Assembly: GCA_021647505.1 (NCBI GenBank)
Contig: JAKIUN010000025.1
Location: 1-47,413 of the forward strand
Direction: 5' to 3'
DNA length: 47,413 bases
DNA from: Gammaproteobacteria bacterium
Lineage (GTDB): Bacteria; Pseudomonadota; Gammaproteobacteria; SZUA-152
The notes beneath the pieces were generated by a model. The model had not been told where the DNA came from. It did not search any database and saw only the letters and a program-made list of their open reading frames with translations. Made by a program: the position numbers and the translations under genes. This document shows positions 27,449-35,951 of this stretch, one piece after another (the first letter of the stretch is position 1; each line of letters begins with the position of its first letter).

Positions 27449-28138
27449 ATGAGAAATGCCTCCATTTTGGCGAACATCCCCTTATTCAAAGAGTTGGATT
27501 CCAGTCAGCTTGCAAAGATTGCATCCGCCACCCACGAGATCAGCGTCAATAAAGGGCGCATCCTGTTCAATAAAGGCGACCCTTCTGATGGCTTCTATGT
27601 TGTCATCTCTGGCCGCATAAAGCTTTCATTTGTATCGAGAGACGGGAAAGAGTTTATCGCAGAAATATTTGGGCCCAACCAGAGTTTTGGGGAAGCGGTG
27701 ATGTTTCTGGGCAAGCCATATCCTGTCTGTGCCCAGACATTGATGGATTCGAAGATTCTACATGTACCAAAGAGCGTTGTATTTGATGGCGTCGACCATA
27801 ACTCGGGATTTGCCCGTCGAGTGATAGCCGGGCTTTGTGCCCGGCTGGTGGATAGAATTCAAACACTGGAATACCTGACGGTGTATTCCAGTATCCAGAA
27901 GGTCATTGGCTATCTGTTACGGGAAATAGAATTGGCCGAGTCGGCAAAGAATACAACATCTAACGAAGCTGACGTGCTCCTCGCTGTTAATAAAGCCACA
28001 CTTGCTGCGCAGTTGAATCTTACCCCGGAAACGCTCTCCCGGGTTTTGCACAGACTGGCGGATGAGGACTTGATACGCGTTGAAGGAAAGACCATTCATA
28101 TTTGCCATGTGCAGAAAATGCGTGATTTCAGCAGTTGA
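27449..28138 (+). CDS. Crp/Fnr-family regulator, DNR-like
   Basis: 229 residues: an N-terminal cyclic-nucleotide-type sensor domain (about 10-130), a dimer helix, and a C-terminal helix-turn-helix (about 180-203) with PETLSRVLHRL. The E194, S197, R198 pattern is the one by which FNR and DNR read TTGAT half sites, matching the boxes across this window. The N-terminus has no Cys cluster for a 4Fe-4S centre, so it is not FNR itself; DNR-type NO sensing through heme is likely. It is the best candidate for regulator of nirS, ctaB, ctaA, sNOR, cytochrome c and the second fusion operon. Confidence 0.88.
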   Translation: MRNASILANIPLFKELDSSQLAKIASATHEISVNKGRILFNKGDPSDGFYVVISGRIKLSFVSRDGKEFIAEIFGPNQSFGEAVMFLGKPYPVCAQTLMDSKILHVPKSVVFDGVDHNSGFARRVIAGLCARLVDRIQTLEYLTVYSSIQKVIGYLLREIELAESAKNTTSNEADVLLAVNKATLAAQLNLTPETLSRVLHRLADEDLIRVEGKTIHICHVQKMRDFSS

Positions 28139-28226
28139 GAGCTGTCACAAAAATAAGTTGCATTTATTGCGCAGGGTCGTTGTTTCCCTTCAAGGCGCAG
28201 GAAATCGCGTATACTCATTGCATGTA

Positions 28227-28244
28227 AGGAACGTGCACGCTCCT
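28227..28244. repeat. 18-bp palindrome, copy 2
   Basis: AGGAACGTGCACGCTCCT, flanked by GTA and TAC so the dyad extends to 24 bp (28224-28247). It lies 89 bp after the regulator stop, between convergent genes. Confidence 0.87.
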
Positions 28245-28304
28245 TACCGTTCGCGCCATGTTTTGTATGGGTATGAACAGTCTGCCCGCCTTGCTTGGCT
28301 TAGT

Positions 28305-28802
28305 TCACGGACATAGATAAGGATAACAAGGAGGAGGGGGAGAAGGGAGATTAGAGGGATCAACGCACAAAGGATCAAATGGGGGAAGTGGGCTAGGTAA
28401 CGGCCATACATACTTTTTCACTATTGTAAAGTTTAAGCGGTTTGATTGTCGTGCAGATTTCGACCCCACGGCAACTCTTTCGTTTCTAATCCAGCCGCAA
28501 TGTATGGAATCAGGCGGTACTCTTCCCACGACGATGGTCAGAACCCCTTGGCTATTAGTCGTACCGATGAGTTGGCCAACGTGTGTGTGGATTCCCGGCT
28601 TGCCATTAAACTGTGTATGGGTTCGCCATGAGTAGACATTTTTGTTTGCTTGTATTGGGTTGGTAGAAATCGTATGTATCGCATAACTAGTACGATCATA
28701 CCAAAGGTTGTAGACCGTTGTGCCGTAGCGGGACGAGAAGGTCTGAGCAAATACACTGCTGCAGAAAAGAGAGAGCATCATAAATATTAATATTTTTTTC
28801 AT
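28305..28802 (-). CDS. secreted hypothetical protein with Pro-rich tail
   Basis: 165 residues, not recognised. The signal peptide is clear (KKILIFMMLSLFCSSVFAQ, cleavage after residue 19). The mature part contains HTHVGQLIGTTNSQGVLTIVVGR and ends in a Pro- and Cys-rich tail (SPPPPCYPYLCP). Four Cys in the mature part suggest disulfides. A GGG-type ribosome site lies before the ATG. It stands alone on the minus strand between the regulator and the second CtaA gene; nothing links it to NO metabolism. Confidence 0.68.
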   Translation of the reverse strand: MKKILIFMMLSLFCSSVFAQTFSSRYGTTVYNLWYDRTSYAIHTISTNPIQANKNVYSWRTHTQFNGKPGIHTHVGQLIGTTNSQGVLTIVVGRVPPDSIHCGWIRNERVAVGSKSARQSNRLNFTIVKKYVWPLPSPLPPFDPLCVDPSNLPSPPPPCYPYLCP

Positions 28803-29134
28803 TTCTAATTTCCCTTTAAAAAAATTGAAAAAATTATAGACATTTGCTTAACCAATCTCTGCTCAAAACATCATAAAATCTCCTCCAGTGAATAGAATAG
28901 GGTGCAAAGTGTAGGCCACGGAGCTGCCTTTTTCCAGGAATTATGATAGGAAATTCGGGTATGATGTCATTACTTGGTCGACATACGATTCCTCAGTCAT
29001 TCAGGAAATACAGTGGTTTTCGATGAAAACATTGGAATTATGTCGACTATCCCGTGTTCTTCTTAGTAATATGGGACACTACACTGGTAACAAGTCACTG
29101 CTACTTGTCATTGTGAGCAAACGGCCATCGTTGA
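28803..29134. other. intergenic region, nothing recognised
   Basis: Divergent promoter region between the secreted protein and the second heme A synthase. The 50 bp before the minus-strand gene are very A/T-rich. No FNR box, repeat or RNA gene was found. Confidence 0.4.
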
Positions 29135-30148
29135 ATGTCTAGTCGCCTCTCTTCCTTATTTTCCAAGCTCGTTACCGTATCCCTCGTTCTGTCATTTGCG
29201 TTGATTGTCTTGAGTTCCCACATGCGTTTGTCGAACCAGGGGCTGGGATGTGACGACTGGCCTGATTGCTATGGCCGTATTGATATCGTCAAGTATGCCG
29301 GAGATATTGCTGCCACGGCTTCACGCAGCCTGCAACCGGGGACGCTGGCGCCACCGACTGCGGTGGAGCGGGCACACCGGGGGGTTGCCAGTGCTTTACT
29401 GGTTCTTATCGCGGCGCTTGTGATCGTCGCCTGGCGTCAGCGCAAGGACTCGGGGCCGGGCATGACCCTGCCACTTGCGGCCCTGGCTGTCACCCTGTTT
29501 CTGGCCGTGCTGGGCGTGTTGTACGGATCACCGCTCCTCAGGCCGCCCGTGGTCATGGCCAACCTGCTGGGGGGTATGGCGCTGCTTGGACTGCTTTGGT
29601 GGCTGCATCTGTCCCTGAGTCGGGGGCCGGCAGTGGATGTTTCAGCGGGGGCGGAAACACTACGAAAGTGGGCGTTACTCGGGCTGGCGCTGATTGTTGT
29701 GCAGACGGTATTGGGCGGTTGGGTGAGTTCAAATTTTTCGGCTCTGGCCTGCTCGACATTTCCGCTCTGCAATGGCCTGCTGTGGCCGGAGATGGATATC
29801 CCCGCAGGCTTTACGCTGCGTCATCTATTGGCCGTCAGCCCTGAGGGGCGGGTGATTGTCGAGCAGGCGGCGACGATGGCTGTGCATATGGTGCATCGCC
29901 TGGGGGCCGTCCTTGTTTTGCTGTTCATGGGCTGGCTGGGCTACCGGGCGCTGAAACTGGGCGGCCGTATCCGGGGCCTGGGCATGGCCATTCTTGCACT
30001 CTTGGCCTTGCAGGTCTTGCTGGGCATGACGATCATTATTTTCAGTGCGCCCCTTGGTGTCGTTGTCACCCATAACGCCACGGCTGCGTTGCTGTGGCTG
30101 ACCCTTCTCGCACTTATCTACCGTCTGCTGCAAAGCCGGCGTCATTAA
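29135..30148 (+). CDS. ctaA: heme A synthase, cysteine-containing CtaA type
   Basis: 337-residue membrane protein with eight helices that oxidises heme o to heme a. Unlike the Cox15-type copy at 15246 it carries paired cysteines in both halves: SNQGLGCDDWPDCYGRI and ALACSTFPLCNGLLWP, known from other CtaA lines to form disulfides. Heme-binding His are in VERAHRGVASAL, VHMVHRLGAVL and VVTHNATAALL. No FNR box is seen, so unlike the other copy it may be expressed under aerobic conditions. The 18-bp palindrome begins on its stop codon. Confidence 0.9.
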   Translation: MSSRLSSLFSKLVTVSLVLSFALIVLSSHMRLSNQGLGCDDWPDCYGRIDIVKYAGDIAATASRSLQPGTLAPPTAVERAHRGVASALLVLIAALVIVAWRQRKDSGPGMTLPLAALAVTLFLAVLGVLYGSPLLRPPVVMANLLGGMALLGLLWWLHLSLSRGPAVDVSAGAETLRKWALLGLALIVVQTVLGGWVSSNFSALACSTFPLCNGLLWPEMDIPAGFTLRHLLAVSPEGRVIVEQAATMAVHMVHRLGAVLVLLFMGWLGYRALKLGGRIRGLGMAILALLALQVLLGMTIIIFSAPLGVVVTHNATAALLWLTLLALIYRLLQSRRH

Positions 30149-30165
30149 GGAACGTGCACGTTCCT
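30148..30165. repeat. 18-bp palindrome, copy 3
   Basis: AGGAACGTGCACGTTCCT, a perfect dyad; its first base is the last base of the ctaA stop codon. Confidence 0.9.
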
Positions 30166-30451
30166 GACCCGCCATTGGGATGTCCGCTCTGTTGGTCGAC
30201 TATTGAATCTCACTGACCGATCCCAATGTATGTCTGTGGGGGCGAAAAGTTTCTCTGGGTTGGGTGCATGGATCCCGGAAATACCCCTGTCTGTGCCATG
30301 CTTTTCATAGCCTGGTAAAAAGATATGCCAAACTGTCTACTGTGTTGTGGTGTTGTCCGCTATAGCTATCCGGCCAAAAGTGGTCAGGGCAGTGTCGATT
30401 ACGTCTGGATTTGATCGGTCTCCGATTGGCAAGTTTTCTGAGGACAAGCAA
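30166..30451. other. intergenic region before the efflux genes
   Basis: No gene. It probably holds the promoter of the HlyD-type gene, but no clear box or binding site could be named. Confidence 0.35.
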
Positions 30452-31480
30452 ATGAAAAAAGGTCTTTCTGCCTTGCTGGCGATTGCCATTATTAGCGGGA
30501 TTGGTGCCTATTTCTGGCTACAGTCACCCCAGGATAGTAATGACGGCAGCCAGCTTGCTTTATACGGCAATATCGATATCCGTGAGGCGCAGCTGGCCTT
30601 TAACGCCAGTGAACACATCGCCGAGATACGGGTGCAGGAGGGCGACCATGTCAGTAAAGGGCAGCCGTTGGCGCGTTTGCACACCGAGCTGCTGGAGGCA
30701 CAGCTGGCCGAGGCCGAGGCGGCGGTGGAGGTTCAACGACAGGTGCTGGCGAGACTGGAGGCCGGCAGCCGTCCGGAGGAGATCCACAAGGCCGAGGCCG
30801 AATTACAGGCTGCCGAGGCCCAGGCCAAGGCGGCGCATGACAGCTACCGCCGCGTGGCGCGGTTGCTGGAGAGGAAGCTGGCTTCGCCGCAGGACGAAGA
30901 ACAGGCCCGCTCCCAGGCCGATGCCGCCGCTGCCCAGGTGAAAGCGGTGCAGGCTACACTCGCCCTGCTCAAGGCCGGTGCGCGCAAGGAGGACATCGCA
31001 GCTGCCCGTGCCCAGCTCACAGGGCGCAGAGCGGCCCTAAAACAGGCCCAGCAGCGGCTTACCGATGCCAGCCTGTATGCCCCCGCCGACGGCATTATCC
31101 GCAATCGCATCCTTGAACCTGGTGATATGGCCTTCCCCCAGTCGCCGGTATTGACCCTGGCCTTTCTTGATCCTGTGTGGGTGCGTGCCTACCTGCCCGA
31201 ACCCATGCTTGGCCGTGTGCGTCTGGGTGCCACCGCCTGGATCACGACGGACAGTTATCCCGGCAAACGCTACCAGGGCTGGGTGGGCTATGTGTCACCC
31301 ACCGCCGAATTCACGCCGAAGACTGTGCAGACGCCCGAACTGCGCACCCGACTGGTTTACTCTGTGCGCATCTTCGCCTGCAACCCCGACGGCGAGTTGC
31401 GACTGGGCATGCCGGTTAGCGTGGATATCGAGCTGGATCAGGCGGATGCGGGAACTCTGCCTCGTCCCTGTGGCAATTAG
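30452..31480 (+). CDS. HlyD/YbhG-type periplasmic adaptor protein
   Basis: 342-residue membrane-fusion protein of an ABC efflux system. One N-terminal helix (residues 5-22) is followed by a lipoyl-like strand region (YGNIDIREAQLAFNASEHIAEI) and a long alpha-hairpin very rich in Ala, Glu and Gln (about 80-205). The beta-barrel part ends with LGMPVSVDIEL. It resembles E. coli YbhG. ATG 30452 has GAGGA upstream; the frame opens earlier at 30347. It is first in a run with the double ATPase and two permeases; the substrate is unknown. Confidence 0.9.
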   Translation: MKKGLSALLAIAIISGIGAYFWLQSPQDSNDGSQLALYGNIDIREAQLAFNASEHIAEIRVQEGDHVSKGQPLARLHTELLEAQLAEAEAAVEVQRQVLARLEAGSRPEEIHKAEAELQAAEAQAKAAHDSYRRVARLLERKLASPQDEEQARSQADAAAAQVKAVQATLALLKAGARKEDIAAARAQLTGRRAALKQAQQRLTDASLYAPADGIIRNRILEPGDMAFPQSPVLTLAFLDPVWVRAYLPEPMLGRVRLGATAWITTDSYPGKRYQGWVGYVSPTAEFTPKTVQTPELRTRLVYSVRIFACNPDGELRLGMPVSVDIELDQADAGTLPRPCGN

Positions 31481-31500
31481 CCATGTTGGAAAAGACAATT

Positions 31501-31611
31501 CCCTCTCCCAAGCTTGGGAGAGGGCCAGGGTGAGGGTTGATGAGCGCTGCGTGTGAAGCGGCTGCGTCGCTGGCCCCCTCATTCCGGCCTTCTCCCCCAA
31601 GGGGGAGAAGG
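31501..31611. repeat. REP-like double palindrome
   Basis: Two 24-bp hairpins, 31501-31524 (perfect, CCCTCTCCCA half) and 31588-31611 (CCTTCTCCCCC half). Between them lie inner sequences that also pair imperfectly (around GGGCCAGGGTGAGGG and its partner near 31570). The second hairpin is followed by GGTTTTTAC and may act as a terminator. It is the style of dispersed intergenic palindromes found in many proteobacteria; no second copy is in this window. Confidence 0.75.
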
Positions 31612-31631
31612 GGTTTTTACGGCGGTAGCCA

Positions 31632-33419
31632 ATGATAAGTGATGCTGCGCTTTCCTTTCACAACGTCCGCCAGGTCTTCACTGGTGGTGAGCACGCCCTG
31701 TGTGCCCTGGACAGCGTCAGTTTTGCTATCGCCTCGGGTCAGGTGACCGGCCTTATCGGTCCCGATGGTGCCGGCAAGACCACCCTCATGCGCCTAGCCT
31801 GTGGCCTGCTGCGTCCCGCCCTGGGTGAGATCCGTGTGCTGGGGCTGGACGCCGTGGACGAACCGCAGGCCGTGCAGTCGGCAGTGGGCTATATGCCGCA
31901 GCGCTTCGGCCTTTACGAAGACCTCAGCGTGCAGGAAAACCTTGACCTCTATGCCGAACTACAGGGCTTGCCGCTGGAAAAGCGTACTGCCCGCTATGGC
32001 GAATTGATGCACATGACCGGCCTCGCACCCTTTACTGCCCGCCTCGCCGGTCGCCTTTCCGGTGGTATGAAACAGAAACTGGGCCTGGCCTGCGCCCTGC
32101 TGCGTGCACCACGCCTGTTGTTGCTGGATGAACCCACCGTCGGCGTGGATCCGGTATCGCGGCGTGAGCTGTGGGCCATCGTCTATCGCCAGGTGCAGGA
32201 GCAGGGTATGAGTGTGCTGCTCAGTACCGCCTATCTTGATGAAGCCGAGCGTTGCGACGAAGTTTTACTGTTGCACCAGGGCAAACTGTTGGGGCAGGGG
32301 GCGCCGGCCGATTTCAGCGCCGAGGTACAGGGGCGTATATTTCAGGTTAGTGCCGCAGATATTTCCCAGCGCCGCTTGCAGACCCGTCTCAGCCAAGCTC
32401 CGGGGGTACTCGATGCCCTGGTGGAAGGAGAGGCGGTGCGTCTGGTCATGCAACAGACTGGCGAACCTACGGCGGCGGATTTGTTACCGGATCTTAAAGA
32501 CGTGCGTATAAATTCCGCTACGCCATGCTTCGAGGATGCCTTCGTCGCCCGCCTCAAAATCCGCCACGACGGTGCGGCAGCCCTCGGTGGTATGGATTTG
32601 CATATCGGCGCTTCTGGTGATGAAAAGGTGATTCAGGTACACCGACTTGTGCGCCGTTTCGGTGATTTTATTGCCGTCAACGATGTCAGCTTCAGCGTGC
32701 GCCGTGGCGAGATATTTGGCCTGCTGGGCGCTAACGGGGCGGGCAAGACCACGACTTTCCGTATGCTCTGTGGCCTGCTGCCGGCCAGCGGTGGTGAGCT
32801 GTCGGTGGCTGGTCATGATCTGCATACCGCCAGCGCCGAGGCCCGTCGACACATCGGCTATATGGCACAAAAATTTTCCCTCTACGGTGATCTTTCGGTG
32901 TTGCAGAACCTGCGTTTCTTCGCCAGCAGCTATGGCCTGCGCGGCCGCGTGCAGACCGAGCGTGTTCAGTGGGCACTCGATACCTTTGAATTGACGGGCT
33001 ATCGTGAAGCCAATGCCCGTGATTTGCCGTTAGGCTACAAGCAACGTCTGTCCTTCGCCGCCGCCCTCATGCACGAACCGGAGATCCTGTTTCTCGATGA
33101 ACCCACCTCCGGCGTCGACCCGTTGGCGCGGCGTGAATTCTGGGCACGCACCAACGCCCTGGCCGAGGCCGGGGTGACGGTGCTGGTGACCACCCACTTC
33201 ATGGAAGAGGCCAACTACTGCGATCGATTGGTGATCATGGCCGACGGCAAGGTACTGGCCGAGGGTACGCCACGTGAAATGAAGGCCCGTGCGCGCAGCG
33301 CGGATCACCCCGACCCCAGCATGGAAGATGCCTTTATCCAGCTTATCGAACAACGTGAGCAGGGCGGGGGAAAAGATGGAAAGCATGGCGGGAAGAATGA
33401 CGAGGAGGTGGCGGCATGA
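31632..33419 (+). CDS. double ABC ATPase, YbhF type
   Basis: 595 residues with two nucleotide-binding domains in one chain. NBD1: Walker A GPDGAGKTTL (43-52), signature LSGGMKQKLGLA, Walker B LLLLDEPTVGVDP. NBD2 (from about 335): GANGAGKTTTFRML, signature variant LPLGYKQRLSFA, Walker B ILFLDEPTSGVDP. The GPDG variant of NBD1 is shared with E. coli YbhF. It energises the export system formed with the HlyD and permease neighbours. The stop overlaps the next ATG (ATGA). Confidence 0.93.
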   Translation: MISDAALSFHNVRQVFTGGEHALCALDSVSFAIASGQVTGLIGPDGAGKTTLMRLACGLLRPALGEIRVLGLDAVDEPQAVQSAVGYMPQRFGLYEDLSVQENLDLYAELQGLPLEKRTARYGELMHMTGLAPFTARLAGRLSGGMKQKLGLACALLRAPRLLLLDEPTVGVDPVSRRELWAIVYRQVQEQGMSVLLSTAYLDEAERCDEVLLLHQGKLLGQGAPADFSAEVQGRIFQVSAADISQRRLQTRLSQAPGVLDALVEGEAVRLVMQQTGEPTAADLLPDLKDVRINSATPCFEDAFVARLKIRHDGAAALGGMDLHIGASGDEKVIQVHRLVRRFGDFIAVNDVSFSVRRGEIFGLLGANGAGKTTTFRMLCGLLPASGGELSVAGHDLHTASAEARRHIGYMAQKFSLYGDLSVLQNLRFFASSYGLRGRVQTERVQWALDTFELTGYREANARDLPLGYKQRLSFAAALMHEPEILFLDEPTSGVDPLARREFWARTNALAEAGVTVLVTTHFMEEANYCDRLVIMADGKVLAEGTPREMKARARSADHPDPSMEDAFIQLIEQREQGGGKDGKHGGKNDEEVAA

Positions 33420-34537
33420 GTGCACGTCTACGCCGCCTGTGGGGCATGATTCGCAAAGAGAGCCTGCAAATCCTGCGTGATCCGTCGAGCATCTCCATTG
33501 CCTTCATCATGCCGGTGATCCTGTTGCTGTTGTTCGGCTACGGCGTGTCGTTGGATGCCAAAAATATCCCCTTAGGCATCGTCATCGAACAGCCGGATAC
33601 CGCCACTCAATCTCTGGCCGGCGCCTTCGACCGCTCCGAATTCTTCCATCCACAGCGCTTCGGCGCCATACAGGAGGCCCAACAGGCACTGGCCGAGCGC
33701 CGCATCGACGGCATTCTCTGGTTGCGCAATGATTTCTCCAGTCGCCTGCTGAGTGGCAACGAAGCTCCCATCGGCGTTTTCGTCAATGGCGTGGACTCCA
33801 ATCAGGCCAATATCACCAAGGGCTATATTCAGGGCACCTGGCTGGCCTGGTTACAACATTTTGCCGTTGCCCAGGGGCGGGCGCTCGATCTGCCGGTGGC
33901 GATGGAACAGCGGATATGGTTCAACCCGGCCCTCTCCAGCCGTCTGTTTCTGGTACCGGGATTGATCGCCATCATCATGACCATGATTGGTTCCCTGCTC
34001 ACCGCCATGGTGGTGGCGCGTGAATGGGAGCGCGGCACCATGGAGGCATTGATGGTGACGCCGTTGCACATGGGCGAGATGCTGGCCGGTAAGCTGATTC
34101 CCTATTTCGCGTTGGGCATGGGCGGTATGCTGCTCAGCGTGGCCATGGCCCTGTATCTGTTCGACGTGCCGTTGCTCAGTCCTTTCTGGTTGCTGATGCT
34201 CTGTTCGGCGTTATTCATGCTGGTGTCGCTGGCCATCGGCTTGTTGATTTCCATCGTCACCCGCAACCAGTTTCTTGCCGGCCAGGTGGCGCTGGTGGTC
34301 AGTTTCCTGCCCAGTTTTCTGCTCTCGGGTTTCCTGTTCGACATTCACTCCATGCCCGAATGGGTGCAGACCATTACCTATCTGGTGCCCGCACGTTATT
34401 TCGTCGCTATTTTGCAGACGTTATTTCTCGCAGGCCCGGTGTGGCCGGTGGTACTGGTCAATGCCGGGGCCATGTTACTGATGCTGGCGATTTTGACGGT
34501 GCTGGTGGTTAAGAAGTCCTACAAGCGGCTGGATTGA
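33416..34537 (+). CDS. ABC-2 type permease, YbhS type
   Basis: 373 residues. First helix near residues 25-46 (FIMPVILLLLFGYGVSLD), then a large extracytoplasmic domain (to about 175), then five helices. The VAREWERGTMEALMVTPLHMGEMLAGKLIPY block is typical of ABC-2 permeases. It overlaps the ATPase gene by 4 bp. It forms a heterodimer with the permease at 34680, by family knowledge. Confidence 0.92.
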   Translation: MSARLRRLWGMIRKESLQILRDPSSISIAFIMPVILLLLFGYGVSLDAKNIPLGIVIEQPDTATQSLAGAFDRSEFFHPQRFGAIQEAQQALAERRIDGILWLRNDFSSRLLSGNEAPIGVFVNGVDSNQANITKGYIQGTWLAWLQHFAVAQGRALDLPVAMEQRIWFNPALSSRLFLVPGLIAIIMTMIGSLLTAMVVAREWERGTMEALMVTPLHMGEMLAGKLIPYFALGMGGMLLSVAMALYLFDVPLLSPFWLLMLCSALFMLVSLAIGLLISIVTRNQFLAGQVALVVSFLPSFLLSGFLFDIHSMPEWVQTITYLVPARYFVAILQTLFLAGPVWPVVLVNAGAMLLMLAILTVLVVKKSYKRLD

Positions 34538-34583
34538 CACAAGGCGGCAACGTGAATAAAAGAGCTTCAATGCGAAGAGATTC

Positions 34584-34650
34584 AATGCAAAGACGCAAAG
34601 AACGCAAAGGTTTTTTGACGGTTTTTCTTTGCGGCCTTTGCGTTGGGTTT
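34584..34650. repeat. CGCAAAG inverted-repeat element
   Basis: Left side with three CGCAAAG-like copies (CGCAAAGAA then CGCAAAGG), right side with the complement (TTCTTTGCGG, CCTTTGCG); perfect 10-bp arms 34601-34610 and 34635-34644. This style of element is widespread between genes of environmental bacteria. It separates the two permease genes, so the run is not a tight operon here. Confidence 0.7.
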
Positions 34651-34679
34651 CTTCATATCCTGACAGGGGATATCGTCTT

Positions 34680-35792
34680 ATGAGTTTCTTCCACATCCTC
34701 TCCCTGGCCCGCAAGGAATTTCTTGCCCTGATGCGCGACAAGCGCAGCCGCATCATTATCATCGTGCCGCCCATCATCCAACTGTTTATCTTTGGCTTTG
34801 CCGCCACCTATGACCTCAATGACGTGCCGGTGGCAGTTTACAGCGAAGACCGTGGCGGCGCCTCGCGTGAGTTATTGGCACGCATCGAGGGCTCGCCGCA
34901 TTTCTCCATTCTTCACCAGATCAGTAGCGACGCCGAAATCGCACCGCTCATCGATGATCGCAAGGTATTACTGGTGATCCGTCTCGGTCAGCGTTTCAGC
35001 GCTGATTTGCAGCGTGGCGATCCGGCGCCACTGCAATTGATTATTGACGGCCGAAATTCCAACACCGCTATGACCGCTCTCAATTATCTACGTGACGTGG
35101 TGCTGGACTTTAACCGTGAATGGCAACATGGACACGGCCAAACCGGCCCACCGGTCAAACTGGAAATGCGCGCCTGGTATAATGAGAATCTGCAATCCCG
35201 CTGGTTCATTGTGCCTGGCATTGTTGGTTCACTGATGCTGGTGGTGACCCTGCTGGTCACCGCTCTATCGGTGGCGCGCGAGCGCGAGCAGGGTACCTTC
35301 GATCAACTTCTCGTTACGCCACTGCGGCCGGTAGAAATCCTCATCGGCAAGGCCATCCCCGGTATTGTTATCGGACTGCTGGAGGCGACCCTGATCATTG
35401 TTTTGATGGTGTGGTTTTTCGAGGTGCCACTGCGTGGCAGCATCCCGGCCCTGTACCTGGGTATTCTGTTGTTTCTTATCGCCACCGTGGGTGTGGGGTT
35501 GATGATCTCGTCCATTGCCGTCACCCAGCAGCAGGCCATTCTTGGCGCCTTTCTGTTCATTGTTCCGGCGGTGATTCTGTCTGGTTTTACCACCCCCATT
35601 GCCAACATGCCAGAGATGGTGCAGTGGCTCACTTACCTCAATCCGCTGCGCTATTTTCTCGTTATTGTGCGTGGTGTGACCCTGGAGGGCGATGGCTTTG
35701 CCCTACTGTTCCACCAATTCTGGCCCATGGCCATCATCGCTGCCGTCACCTTGATTTTGGCTGGATGGTTGTTCCGGCACCGGATGTATTAG
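34680..35792 (+). CDS. ABC-2 type permease, YbhR type
   Basis: 370 residues with the same plan as the preceding permease: an N-terminal helix (IIIIVPPIIQLFIFGFAA), an extracytoplasmic domain, and five C-terminal helices with VAREREQGTFDQLLVTPLRPVEILIGKAIP. ATG 34680 with AGGGGA upstream is the likely start; the frame opens at 34629 inside the repeat element. It completes a YbhGFSR-like exporter. Substrate unknown; E. coli relatives are multidrug or cation exporters. Confidence 0.91.
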   Translation: MSFFHILSLARKEFLALMRDKRSRIIIIVPPIIQLFIFGFAATYDLNDVPVAVYSEDRGGASRELLARIEGSPHFSILHQISSDAEIAPLIDDRKVLLVIRLGQRFSADLQRGDPAPLQLIIDGRNSNTAMTALNYLRDVVLDFNREWQHGHGQTGPPVKLEMRAWYNENLQSRWFIVPGIVGSLMLVVTLLVTALSVAREREQGTFDQLLVTPLRPVEILIGKAIPGIVIGLLEATLIIVLMVWFFEVPLRGSIPALYLGILLFLIATVGVGLMISSIAVTQQQAILGAFLFIVPAVILSGFTTPIANMPEMVQWLTYLNPLRYFLVIVRGVTLEGDGFALLFHQFWPMAIIAAVTLILAGWLFRHRMY

Positions 35793-35951
35793 GGGGAGCT
35801 GGGGTGCCTGACTTTCGCGCACTTGAATCGGCGAATAGCCAAAAAAACTGTGCAAAATGGTGTTATTCAACAATTTTTTTGGGAGAAATGCTTTACCTTC
35901 CGGGTATGGTCAATGGACTAAAGGTTCAAATATTGGTAATGCAAGGGAGGG

